A stretch of DNA of 12,872 nucleotides from Cytophagia bacterium (GCA_013373005.1 JABXIP010000158.1:1-12872); one strand, 5' to 3'. Numbered from the stretch's first letter, positions 1 to 6,172 are shown. Notes: generated from the sequence alone by a model not told the origin. Numbers and translations are program-made.

Positions 1-503
1 ACTCCTCGTTTTACATCAAGGGTTAGAACAGCCTTATCTTTAGCCCACTTTAAAACTTGATCTAAAGTAGGAATAGTGAAATCTGTGACGTGTCCTTCAT
101 TGTCAACCAACTTCAGGGTTTTAAGCTCTTCAAAAGTGTGTTCTATTACATTTCCGTCACCGGTAGTCGTTCTGTCCAGAGCATTATCATGCATCATTAC
201 CAAAACCGAATCCTTGGTCATTGCAATGTCGCATTCAATAACTGTTGGAACCTGGTCAGAAACATGTTGAAAGGTTGCTATGGCATTTTCAGGATACCCG
301 GAATAAGGCCCTCCCCTATGGGCACTCACCATGGGGACTCTGTCTTCAGACCACTTAAAGAACTCTGGTCCAGAACCTGGCTCAATGCGAATACCTTTTG
401 GAGTAGCTGAAGTATCAGCTGTGCTTTTTGCCTTTTCAGATGAGCAGGCAGGTAGTAAAACCAGAGCAATAAAAACTGTGAAGAGATTTCTGATAGGCCT
501 CAT
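1..503 (-). CDS. Glycerophosphodiester phosphodiesterase lipoprotein (3' end outside window)
   Basis: Translating the minus strand gives 167 residues before the window ends, so the C-terminal part is missing. The first 20 residues form a lipoprotein signal: a basic start, a hydrophobic core, and the lipobox LPAC with Cys20. The GDPD family motifs then appear in order: HRGG (His62-Arg63), PEN (Glu72-Asn73), ECD (Glu90 and Asp92), MHD (His105-Asp106) followed by LDRTT, and LDVKRG near the break. In this family these residues bind a divalent metal and cleave glycerophosphodiesters to sn-glycerol 3-phosphate and an alcohol. The lipobox places the enzyme at the membrane, facing the periplasm. An in-frame ATG lies 18 nt upstream at 521; 503 is preferred because it gives a normal-length signal peptide. 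The gene follows the MarR gene on the same strand after about 170 nt. The substrate is not evident. Confidence 0.9.
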   Translation of the reverse strand, partial: MRPIRNLFTVFIALVLLPACSSEKAKSTADTSATPKGIRIEPGSGPEFFKWSEDRVPMVSAHRGGPYSGYPENAIATFQHVSDQVPTVIECDIAMTKDSVLVMMHDNALDRTTTGDGNVIEHTFEELKTLKLVDNEGHVTDFTIPTLDQVLKWAKDKAVLTLDVKRG

Positions 504-554
504 GATGTTTCGAATGTACATCGGAGATGAGGAAAGCACAAGAGAAAAAACTAA

Positions 555-660
555 GTCATTTCCGAGGCAGCAAATCTTATATCTACTGCCTCGGTAATCA
601 TCTCCGTTTCAACCTAAACATATGAAGAGATTAGGGTACTGGGTCGAGCACCGAAATGAC
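555..660. repeat. Degenerate inverted-repeat element between the MarR and GDPD genes
   Basis: The stretch begins with GTCATTTCCG (555-564) and ends with CCGAAATGAC (651-660), which are inverted copies with one mismatch. Inside lies a perfect 9-bp inverted repeat, CCGAGGCAG (562-570) and CTGCCTCGG (586-594), with a 15-nt loop. On the minus strand this hairpin is followed 11 nt later by six T residues, so it could act as a weak terminator for the MarR gene or a leader structure for the GDPD gene. The GTCATTTC...GAAATGAC outline resembles dispersed intergenic elements I recall from Bacteroidota chromosomes; that link is inference. Confidence 0.4.
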
Positions 661-676
661 CGGACCGTCTGTCACT

Positions 677-1129
677 CTAGGGTGTGTAATCTCCTAGCCT
701 GCTTCTCAATTGAAGCAGTTCATTTTTTATTCCATCATGTAAATCTTTGGGCACCTCCTTCAGGAAGCCACTGAAATGATTGTCCAAACTGATAATCATT
801 TCATTCTTACTTTTTCTTCCGTGTTCGGTCAACTGCACATGGAATGAGCGACCGTCTTCCTTATTATTCACTCTTACAATCCAACCATTCTTTTCCATTC
901 TCACGAGCATACGCGAAATGGAAGGGAGATCCTGGAGCGTAACCCTGCTGATCTCTGTCGGTGTTACGCTCCCATGATTCCAAAGAATAATCAAGACCTG
1001 CCACTGTTCTGGCGTCACAGAATACGCTTTCAGCGCACGAATCAGCTCTCTATGAAAGAGCAAATAAGCGCGATACAGGTTATAGCCGAGATTGTTATTG
1101 AGATGAAAGAGAGCCTTACCGAATTCCAT
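677..1129 (-). CDS. MarR-family transcriptional regulator
   Basis: The 150-residue product has the usual length and layout of MarR regulators. An N-terminal dimerisation helix covers roughly residues 10-36. A winged helix-turn-helix follows: VTPEQWQVLIILW (about 38-50), the helix-turn-helix pair TPTEISRVTLQDLPSISRML (56-75), and a wing with the conserved EDGR segment (91-94) before FHVQLTEHG. MarR proteins bind DNA as dimers and usually release it when a phenolic or other small ligand binds; the ligand here cannot be told. The ATG at 1129 is the natural start. A perfect 20-bp palindrome ends 33 nt upstream, which suggests autorepression. The nearest co-directional neighbour downstream is the GDPD lipoprotein gene; whether it is a target is unknown. 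The last codons (GDYTP and stop) lie within a repeat-like stretch at 670-694. Confidence 0.9.
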   Translation of the reverse strand: MEFGKALFHLNNNLGYNLYRAYLLFHRELIRALKAYSVTPEQWQVLIILWNHGSVTPTEISRVTLQDLPSISRMLVRMEKNGWIVRVNNKEDGRSFHVQLTEHGRKSKNEMIISLDNHFSGFLKEVPKDLHDGIKNELLQLRSRLGDYTP

Positions 1130-1162
1130 AATTGCTTGTAAGTCAGGTCGAATTTAATCAAT

Positions 1163-1182
1163 AAACTTGTCTAGACAAGTTT
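1163..1182. promoter_or_regulatory. Perfect 20-bp palindrome, probable MarR operator
   Basis: AAACTTGTCTAGACAAGTTT is its own reverse complement over all 20 bases. It sits 33 nt upstream of the MarR start codon. A -7-like box, TAAATTCG (minus strand, 1156-1149), lies just downstream and differs from TAnnTTTG at one position, so a dimer bound to the palindrome would overlap the promoter. MarR dimers typically bind palindromes of 16-20 bp. The assignment to this MarR protein is inferred from position. Confidence 0.6.
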
Positions 1183-1223
1183 TTGAAGCAATTATTCATT
1201 TACAGAACTGTAATTTCGCTTTC

Positions 1224-1333
1224 CGTCATTCAGAAGGAGAATGATCCTGATGAATATCAAGGATGAGTCAGCTGAAGAAACTCCCTGAGTTTTGCACAAG
1301 CTCCGGAGATTCTTCACGGTGCTCTGAATGACG
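1224..1333. repeat. Nested inverted-repeat intergenic element
   Basis: The ends are perfect 11-bp inverted repeats, CGTCATTCAGA (1224-1234) and TCTGAATGACG (1323-1333). Inside are a second inverted pair, TGAAGAA near 1273-1279 and TTCTTCA near 1310-1316, and a small hairpin AACTC-CCT-GAGTT. No reading frame of note covers the stretch. The combination of GTCATTC...GAATGAC ends with internal GAGATTCTTC resembles a class of dispersed elements common between genes in Bacteroidota chromosomes; this is from memory and not from a search. The region 1183-1384 holds nothing else I can recognise. Confidence 0.45.
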
Positions 1334-1384
1334 CTAAAGAGGGAATAGCCCTAAGACGGTTGAATTAATACCTCATAATAAAGA

Positions 1385-1792
1385 CTATGAAGCGGTGTTT
1401 TCCTCTAAATCTTTCAATTCTAGATTAATGGCTTTGGTGCTGATTTGGGTTTCTACAAAAGAAATTAATAGTGAGGCCAGAAGAAGAAACAAGCTAGCTC
1501 CAAAGATATAATCAGCAATTACTTGTCTGCCTAAGTACATCAACACCATGCAGAGCACACAGCAGAAGAAACTGGCTATTCCCAGGGCCTGCATATTGCG
1601 AATAAGAATAAGTCGGAGGCGTAGGTTCTTGATTTGGCCGAAGAGGGTTTTCCTCATATCAGGTGACTCTTTGTATCGAACCCGAAGCCCCCTCGCTAAG
1701 TTGGCCAAGGCCACAAAACGATTCGTATAGGCCAAAAGCAAAAGTGTTATAGCCGGGAACAATAAGGCAGGAGTACTGATATCAATGTTCAT
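1385..1792 (-). CDS. DUF2721 family integral membrane protein
   Basis: The 135-residue protein matches the DUF2721 family in length and in its opening signature: STPALLFPAITLLLLAYTNR (residues 6-25), then a basic, arginine-rich cytoplasmic stretch (about 34-65). Three membrane segments are visible, roughly 8-30, 68-88 and 92-114, with a charged C-terminal tail. No catalytic residues are apparent and the family has no established biochemical function. The ATG at 1792 lies inside the last codons of the upstream 76-aa gene, an 11-nt overlap that argues for translational coupling. No terminator is visible downstream before the inverted-repeat element at 1224-1333. Confidence 0.85.
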   Translation of the reverse strand: MNIDISTPALLFPAITLLLLAYTNRFVALANLARGLRVRYKESPDMRKTLFGQIKNLRLRLILIRNMQALGIASFFCCVLCMVLMYLGRQVIADYIFGASLFLLLASLLISFVETQISTKAINLELKDLEENTAS

Positions 1793-2012
1793 TTTCTCTC
1801 TCTTCTTTAGATTTGATCTTTTTATCTAGTGTAAGTTTCCATACACCCCTAATCGACACAAGGCCAAACAAATACAGAAGTGTTCTGATAACATATTCTG
1901 CCTGTTCAGGCTGAGCAAAGATATCTAGCCCAACTATGTAAATCAGAATCAGTGCGATCAGGCTAATGACCAACGCGAAAAGAAACAGGATGCGTTCATT
2001 TCTATAACTCAT
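1782..2012 (-). CDS. Small two-helix membrane protein
   Basis: I do not recognise this 76-residue product. It has two hydrophobic segments, about residues 8-29 (ILFLFALVISLIALILIYIV) and 40-59, and ends in a very charged tail (DKKIKSKEERENEH) that is likely cytoplasmic. The tight 11-nt overlap with the DUF2721 gene and matched strand indicate an operon in which the two membrane proteins may act together. The ATG at 2012 is the only sensible start. Upstream on the same strand is CAACTTTG (2018-2025), one mismatch from the Bacteroidota -7 box, but it would put transcription start almost at the ATG, so I do not call a promoter from it. Confidence 0.75.
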   Translation of the reverse strand: MSYRNERILFLFALVISLIALILIYIVGLDIFAQPEQAEYVIRTLLYLFGLVSIRGVWKLTLDKKIKSKEERENEH

Positions 2013-2044
2013 GATTCAAAGTTGAGGACACATTTGAAGATAGC

Positions 2045-2069
2045 TGAAAAAAATCTGACATTTTTTTCA
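2045..2069. repeat. A/T inverted repeat upstream of the small membrane protein gene
   Basis: TGAAAAAAAT (2045-2054) and ATTTTTTTCA (2060-2069) are perfect 10-bp inverted copies around CTGAC. The element lies 33-57 nt upstream of the ATG at 2012. It lacks GC pairs, so it is a poor terminator; it may be a protein-binding or bent-DNA site, or simply two poly-A/T tracts. Confidence 0.3.
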
Positions 2070-2233
2070 TTCAACTAAATCCAGACCTCTGAGTGACTTC
2101 GTAAATCTTTTGATTCCCTTTCACAAATGAGAATCTAACTACTCAATCAACTAATGCACACAAAGAAATTAAAGACTGCAAGTCGAACGTTAAAATACAA
2201 TCAAGTCCCAATTCTACTTTGGTTGAGGTGTCG
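2070..2233. other. Stretch without a convincing gene, upstream of a plus-strand terminator
   Basis: No protein gene of convincing length is visible. The only start-to-stop frame of note is a 32-codon plus-strand frame at 2154-2252. It is basic (MHTKKLKTASRTLK...) and its TAA stop falls in the 3' arm of the terminator at 2234-2264. A short hairpin GACT-GCA-AGTC lies near 2184-2194. There is no clear Bacteroidota promoter: TACTTTG at 2215-2221 resembles a -7 box but lacks a -33 partner. The region may encode the 5' part of a small RNA that ends at the downstream terminator. Confidence 0.3.
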
Positions 2234-2264
2234 GAGCTTACCAGAAGGGTAAGCTCTCTTTTTT
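2234..2264 (+). terminator. Rho-independent terminator, plus strand, without an obvious gene
   Basis: GAGCTTAC (2234-2241) pairs perfectly with GTAAGCTC (2249-2256) around a 7-nt loop, followed by TC and six T residues (2259-2264). There is no matching T-run on the minus strand, so it works only for plus-strand transcripts. No plus-strand protein gene precedes it. Confidence 0.7.
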
Positions 2265-2332
2265 ATCTAGACTAAAGAGGGTTGAAAGATTTATTCAACT
2301 ATAGTCTGATCATTATAGGTTGAATTCCAAGA
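2265..2332 (+). ncRNA. Candidate structured small RNA between two terminators
   Basis: The segment between two plus-strand terminators can fold into a long interrupted hairpin: AGACTA (2269-2274) with TAGTCT (2302-2307), and inside it GTTGAA (2281-2286) with TTCAAC (2294-2299) around a 7-nt loop. Together with the terminator at 2333-2359 this would be a transcript of about 90 nt or the 3' part of a longer one. No known RNA family is recognised and no promoter is clear, so this is a proposal from structure and position only. Confidence 0.3.
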
Positions 2333-2359
2333 GCCTGCCTTATGGTAGGCTTCTTTTTT
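2333..2359 (+). terminator. Second rho-independent terminator, plus strand
   Basis: GCCTGCC (2333-2339) pairs with GGTAGGC (2344-2350), one G-T wobble included, around the loop TTAT. TTCTTTTTT follows directly. The T-run is on the plus strand only. It lies 69 nt after the first plus-strand terminator, again with no protein gene in between. Confidence 0.65.
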
Positions 2360-2365
2360 GGGCAT

Positions 2366-2391
2366 AAAAAAAGCCGAGAAATCTCGGCTTT
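2366..2391 (-). terminator. Terminator of the lpdA-sigma-anti-sigma transcript
   Basis: AAAGCCGAGA (2370-2379) and TCTCGGCTTT (2382-2391) form a strong stem, probably closing on an AAAT loop. Read on the minus strand, the stem runs into seven T residues (2372-2366). It lies about 23 nt past the stop codon of the anti-sigma gene (2414), the expected place for the end of that operon. Confidence 0.8.
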
Positions 2392-2413
2392 CAATTTTTA
2401 TAATCTTTTGAGT

Positions 2414-3232
2414 TTATACAGTTCCTAAAACCTGCATGGTATCTAGCGAAGGATTCTCGCTTCCACCTCTCTTTTCAATGGTTACTGCAAAGGCTGCAGA
2501 ACTAGCCATGTTTTTCATTCTTACCAAACCTTCAGCATTCCAATCGAATACCCCGGCATCAACTGGTTGGCCATCTACAATTGCCCAAAGCTGGTATTGT
2601 TGATCTTGAGCCAACTCTTTCAGACTACTGATATTGAGGTAAAGCTCCTGACTGGCCTGATTCCAATAAACACTGGCATAAGCATCTGGTGCATAATCTG
2701 TACCAGGCATGGCTATTCGTCTGAAGTCAGGATTGGTGAGCACTGCCAAATCATTCTGCAGATCACCCAAACTTTGATTTACCTGATTGTATTGCTGAGC
2801 CATTTGAGAATTAGTGGCCAGCAATTGTGCATAAGCCTGACTAGAATTCTTCCACTTAGATCTATAATCTACCGCCAAGTAGCCACACATTAGGGCTATA
2901 GCCACTGAGGCCGCCACAGCATACTTCCATATTGGAGATGCTGGCATTTGAACAACTCGTGCTTCTGATTTAGGAGCTACTTGAGGTTGAGGTTCTACTA
3001 TTTGCGGCTCATCCTCTATCATATCTAATATCGATGACTTAAGATCTCTCTTAGGTGCTTGAGCGGCAGCCATGGCCATATCTTCAAAGGATAACTCAAT
3101 AGCATTGAGCTCTTCTTTGATTTCAGGGTACTTGGCCATCATATCCTCAACTTCCCTCATCTCTTCAACAGAGAGGGTATTAAGGGCGTATGCCTCAAGT
3201 ATTCCGGACGATATGTATTCTTCAATATTCAC
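2414..3232 (-). CDS. RskA-type anti-sigma factor
   Basis: The 272-residue protein starts with a cytoplasmic sigma-binding domain (MNIEEYISSGILEAYALNTL..., about 1-60) of the zinc-free type seen in Bacteroidota. A Pro/Gln/Glu-rich linker follows (75-98), then one membrane helix (about 101-121, IWKYAVAASVAIALMCGYLA), a probable coiled coil (126-166, rich in Gln, Asn and Leu) and a periplasmic RskA domain (about 168-272) with the typical YQLWAIVDGQPVDAGVF segment (213-229) and AFAVTIEKRGGSE. It should hold the ECF sigma factor at the membrane until an envelope signal triggers its release, commonly by proteolysis. The start lies 2 nt after the sigma gene's stop codon, so translation is probably coupled. 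A strong terminator follows the gene. The signal sensed is unknown. Confidence 0.9.
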   Translation of the reverse strand: MNIEEYISSGILEAYALNTLSVEEMREVEDMMAKYPEIKEELNAIELSFEDMAMAAAQAPKRDLKSSILDMIEDEPQIVEPQPQVAPKSEARVVQMPASPIWKYAVAASVAIALMCGYLAVDYRSKWKNSSQAYAQLLATNSQMAQQYNQVNQSLGDLQNDLAVLTNPDFRRIAMPGTDYAPDAYASVYWNQASQELYLNISSLKELAQDQQYQLWAIVDGQPVDAGVFDWNAEGLVRMKNMASSAAFAVTIEKRGGSENPSLDTMQVLGTV

Positions 3233-3234
3233 TG

Positions 3235-3744
3235 TTATGCCACTCTTTTTCGCATATGATTTAGTGCCGAACGTAGCCTGGACTTGACAGTACCCAAAGG
3301 TATATCATATTCCTCGGCTATTTCTGCATGGGTGAATCCTTCAAAATAAATCTTTTGGAGTATGAATTTTTGATCCTCCACCAAGCTATCCATCAAAGAC
3401 CTTACACCTATCGCATCAGTACTCATTTCAGTACTATTTTCGCGATCGAATGTATATACGTAGTCATCGATCGAGTCGGTTTTAGAAGATCTAGAAATTT
3501 CTTTTGACCTTAACTTATCAATAGAAGCATTGCGGGTAAGGTTCATCATCCATGTGAAGAACCTACCCTTAGATGCATCATACATTTCTATCTTATTCCA
3601 GATCTTGATAAAAACGTCTTGTAAGACCTCTTCTGTTACATCATCGTTTTTTATGATTCTGGAAGCCACACCATATAGCGCTGCATTGTACTTATCGTAT
3701 AGATAAGACAATGCATTCTTGTCTCGGTTTTTCAACCGGAGCAC
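3235..3744 (-). CDS. ECF-type RNA polymerase sigma factor
   Basis: The product carries both ECF core regions. Region 2 (about residues 10-80) includes ALSYLYDKYNAALYGVASRII, EEVLQDVFIKIW for core binding and TWMMNLTRNASIDKLRSK for -10 recognition. Region 4 (about 120-165) has FILQKIYFEGFTHAEIAEEYDIPLGTVKSRLRSAL for -35 recognition. It is followed at 2 nt by its anti-sigma gene, the usual arrangement. The start is uncertain. The coordinates given begin at GTG 3744, but the frame stays open upstream for 21 more codons to a TGA at 3808-3810, and the residues ESEL just before the GTG look like the normal start of region 2.1. No ATG, GTG or TTG lies in that extension. The gene starts 47 nt after the lpdA stop without a visible terminator, so read-through from lpdA is likely. 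Confidence 0.88.
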   Translation of the reverse strand: MLRLKNRDKNALSYLYDKYNAALYGVASRIIKNDDVTEEVLQDVFIKIWNKIEMYDASKGRFFTWMMNLTRNASIDKLRSKEISRSSKTDSIDDYVYTFDRENSTEMSTDAIGVRSLMDSLVEDQKFILQKIYFEGFTHAEIAEEYDIPLGTVKSRLRSALNHMRKRVA

Positions 3745-3791
3745 TAGTTCGCTTTCTTCTATATGTGTTGGCGTTGGTGAGATATCTAATC

Positions 3792-5186
3792 TTATAAGTG
3801 AATCACTTCATCGTATGCCGCTGCTGCTGCTTCCATTACAGCCTCCGACATGGTTGGGTGAGGGTGAACTGTTTTGATTATTTCATGGCCTGTAGTTTCC
3901 AGCTTTCTGGCTGCTACTACCTCAGCAATCATTTCAGTTACATTGGCACCAATCATATGAGCACCAAGCCACTCCCCGTATTTGGCATCGAAAATCACTT
4001 TCACAAATCCGTCACTAACTCCTCCGGCTTTTGCCTTCCCGGAAGCAGAGAATGGGAATTTACCCACTTTAATTTCATAACCTGCTTCTTTAGCAGCTTT
4101 TTCTGTATAACCTACCGAAGCAATCTCAGGTTGGCAATAAGTACAACCCGGGATGTTATTGTAATCTAGTGGCTCTACATGCTGACCTGCAATTTTCTCT
4201 ACACAGATAATTCCTTCTGCAGAAGCTACGTGAGCCAAAGCCGGTCCGTGAACAATGTCACCGATGGCATAGATACCAGGAATGTTGGTTTTATAGTAGT
4301 CGTCTACAATTACCTTACCTCTGTCTGTTGCTACTCCAACATCTTCCAGACCAATGCCTTCAATGTTAGTAGAAACTCCAACTGCTGAAAGAACTACATC
4401 ACACTCCAGAACTTCCTCGCCCTTCTTAGTCTTTACAGTTACTTTACAGTTCTTTCCTTTAGTATCCACAGCAGTAACTTCTGAATTGGTCATAATGTTC
4501 ATGCCAGCTTTCTTATAAATTCTTTCAAGCTGCTTAGATACTTCTTCGTCCTCAACAGGAACAATTTTATCCATGAACTCAACGATGGTCACTTTAGTGC
4601 CAATTGAATTATAGAAATAGGCAAATTCAACCCCAATAGCACCAGAGCCAACAACAACCATAGACTTAGGTTGCTTCTCCATAACCATGGCCTGACGGTA
4701 ACCGATAATTTTTTCTCCATCGATTGGCATGTGAGGTAACTCTCTTGAACGACCACCAGTTGCTACAATGATATGTTCAGCCGAATAGTCGGTGATAGTA
4801 CCGTCTTCAGCTTTTACTTCAACCTTTTTACCAGCCTTCAATTTTCCGTAACCGGCAATATGATCGATCTTATTTTTCTTGAACAAGAACTGAATACCCT
4901 TGCTCATGCCATTGGCAACATCGCGACTTCTTTGAACCATGGCTCCGAAATCTGCAGAGGCTTTATCTACTTTAACACCATAATCTGAAGCGTGTTGGAT
5001 ATATTCAAATACCTGAGCACTCTTTAATAATGCTTTAGTAGGAATACAGCCCCAATTGAGACAAATTCCACCTAATTCGGCTTTTTCTACCACACCTACC
5101 TTCATTCCGAGTTGCGAAGCTCTAATGGCTGCCACATATCCACCCGGTCCACTACCAATTACAATTAAGTCGTATTTCGTTGCCAT
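3792..5186 (-). CDS. lpdA: Dihydrolipoyl dehydrogenase (E3)
   Basis: This 464-residue flavoprotein has the full E3 layout. The FAD-binding GSGPGG lies at residues 11-16 and the redox disulfide CLNWGC at Cys42 and Cys47. The NAD-binding GSGAIG is at 180-185, the second FAD motif AIGD ends at Asp310, and the C-terminal HPHPTMSE carries the catalytic His443-Glu448 pair. It reoxidises dihydrolipoamide on the E2 subunits of the pyruvate, 2-oxoglutarate or branched-chain dehydrogenase complexes and passes electrons to NAD+. It acts in the cytoplasm. Length is standard and all key residues are present. No E1 or E2 genes are adjacent, so it may serve several complexes. ATG 5186 is the clear start. 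A consensus Bacteroidota promoter lies just upstream, and the gene is the first of a run with the sigma/anti-sigma pair. Confidence 0.96.
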   Translation of the reverse strand: MATKYDLIVIGSGPGGYVAAIRASQLGMKVGVVEKAELGGICLNWGCIPTKALLKSAQVFEYIQHASDYGVKVDKASADFGAMVQRSRDVANGMSKGIQFLFKKNKIDHIAGYGKLKAGKKVEVKAEDGTITDYSAEHIIVATGGRSRELPHMPIDGEKIIGYRQAMVMEKQPKSMVVVGSGAIGVEFAYFYNSIGTKVTIVEFMDKIVPVEDEEVSKQLERIYKKAGMNIMTNSEVTAVDTKGKNCKVTVKTKKGEEVLECDVVLSAVGVSTNIEGIGLEDVGVATDRGKVIVDDYYKTNIPGIYAIGDIVHGPALAHVASAEGIICVEKIAGQHVEPLDYNNIPGCTYCQPEIASVGYTEKAAKEAGYEIKVGKFPFSASGKAKAGGVSDGFVKVIFDAKYGEWLGAHMIGANVTEMIAEVVAARKLETTGHEIIKTVHPHPTMSEAVMEAAAAAYDEVIHL

Positions 5187-5216
5187 AATTTTACTTTACC
5201 TGTTTTTTGGGAAGGG

Positions 5217-5246
5217 CAAAGTTAAACCAAATCCCATCACATCAAA
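5217..5246 (-). promoter_or_regulatory. Bacteroidota-type promoter of lpdA
   Basis: On the minus strand, TTTG (5246-5243) is followed after 18 nt by TAACTTTG (5224-5217). These match the -33 TTTG and -7 TAnnTTTG consensus of the Bacteroidota primary sigma factor at every specified base. Transcription would start near 5210, leaving a leader of about 24 nt before the lpdA ATG. This is the best promoter in the window. Confidence 0.75.
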
Positions 5247-5338
5247 ACACTGAAATTGGAGGAGTTGTGGGTTTTGGTTTTATTTGAATTGTGAAAGCCG
5301 AAAGGGCTTATTCGACCTTAAAATGTAAATAATTGATT

Positions 5339-6085
5339 ATGGGTTTATTAACAGGAAAAACCGCTCTGGTAACCGGGGCATCTAAAGGAATTGGAAAGGC
5401 TATTGCCACCAAATTTGCTCAGGAAGGAGCCAATGTTGCCTTCACCTATCTCTCTAGTGTTGAAAAAGGACAAGCACTGGAAGCAGAACTCGCAGAATTC
5501 GGAACAAAAATTAAAGGATATCGCTCCAATGCCGCAGAGTTTGCTGCCGCAGAAGAGTTGGTAAACGGTATTGTTAGTGACTTTGGTGCATTAGACATCA
5601 TCGTTAACAATGCAGGTATTACTCGCGACAACCTTCTAATGAGAATGACTGAGGAGATGTGGGACGAGGTAATAAACGTAAACCTAAAATCTTGCTTCAA
5701 CACCGTGAAAGCAGCCACCAGAACTATGATGAAACAAAGAGCTGGATCTATCATTAATATTACTTCTGTGGTAGGCATTAAAGGAAATGCTGGCCAAGCA
5801 AACTATGCAGCTTCTAAAGCGGGAATCATTGGTTTCACCAAGTCGGTTGCCTTAGAACTTGGCTCAAGAGGAATTAGATCTAATGCTGTAGCACCAGGCT
5901 TCATTGAAACTGAAATGACGGATGCTTTGGACGAAAAAACTGTTCAGGGCTGGAGAGATGCTATTCCATTAAAGAGAGGCGGAGCTCCTGATGATGTGGC
6001 TAATGCCTGCGTATTCCTGGCTTCAGACATGTCGGCCTATGTAACTGGGCAAACCTTGGTGGTTGACGGAGGTATGCTTACCTAA
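5339..6085 (+). CDS. fabG: 3-oxoacyl-ACP reductase
   Basis: The 248-residue protein is a classical short-chain dehydrogenase closely resembling FabG. The NADPH-binding TGASKGIG is at residues 12-19, NNAG at 90-93, and the catalytic tetrad is Asn115 (INVN), Ser143 (ITSVVG), Tyr156 and Lys160 (NYAASK). The PG motif (APGFIETEMT) and the C-terminal VTGQTLVVDGGM are also present. It reduces 3-oxoacyl-ACP to 3-hydroxyacyl-ACP in fatty acid elongation, in the cytoplasm. A TTG two codons upstream (5333) also opens the frame, but ATG 5339 gives the family's usual MGLLTGKTALVTG start. No other fatty-acid genes (acpP, fabD, fabF) flank it, so a relative acting on another 3-oxoacyl substrate cannot be excluded. 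It diverges from lpdA. A small hairpin (AAGCC-GAAAG-GGCTT, 5295-5309) lies 30 nt before the start. No clear promoter is visible. Confidence 0.9.
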   Translation: MGLLTGKTALVTGASKGIGKAIATKFAQEGANVAFTYLSSVEKGQALEAELAEFGTKIKGYRSNAAEFAAAEELVNGIVSDFGALDIIVNNAGITRDNLLMRMTEEMWDEVINVNLKSCFNTVKAATRTMMKQRAGSIINITSVVGIKGNAGQANYAASKAGIIGFTKSVALELGSRGIRSNAVAPGFIETEMTDALDEKTVQGWRDAIPLKRGGAPDDVANACVFLASDMSAYVTGQTLVVDGGMLT

Positions 6086-6117
6086 GCACCGCTCATCAAA
6101 ACATTGAAATTTTCAGC

Positions 6118-6172
6118 ATCGGTTGATGTCCAACTTTCGTAGTAATGCGTTAATATGGCATCAACCGATTTT
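6118..6172 (+). terminator. Inverted repeat between fabG and the vWA gene, possible terminator
   Basis: ATCGGTTGATG (6118-6128) and CATCAACCGAT (6159-6169) are perfect 11-bp inverted copies with a 30-nt loop. Four T residues (6169-6172) overlap the end of the stem. Outside it, TGAAAT (6105-6110) and ATTTCA (6174-6179) also pair, lengthening the structure. It ends about 20 nt before the start of the vWA gene. The long loop and short T-run make it an unusual terminator; a regulatory site is the alternative. Confidence 0.4.

Noticed and set aside
562..594. The 9-bp hairpin as a strong terminator of the MarR gene
   Set aside because: The T-run on the minus strand begins 11 nt past the stem, too far for a standard intrinsic terminator. 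It is annotated only within the repeat element.
76..597. Open plus-strand frames at the left end
   Set aside because: They are antisense to the GDPD lipoprotein gene, whose motifs are unmistakable on the minus strand, and give no family-like protein.
2154..2252. A 32-codon basic plus-strand frame that could be a small peptide gene
   Set aside because: It has no recognisable family, no clear promoter, and its stop lies in a terminator stem. It is kept only as part of the small-RNA finding.
3798..4988. Several plus-strand open frames of 69-123 codons
   Set aside because: All lie antisense within lpdA, are rich in Cys and Ser in a shadow-frame manner, and match nothing known.
5446..5778. A 110-codon minus-strand open frame
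   Set aside because: It is the reverse shadow of fabG, which has complete catalytic motifs in the plus frame.
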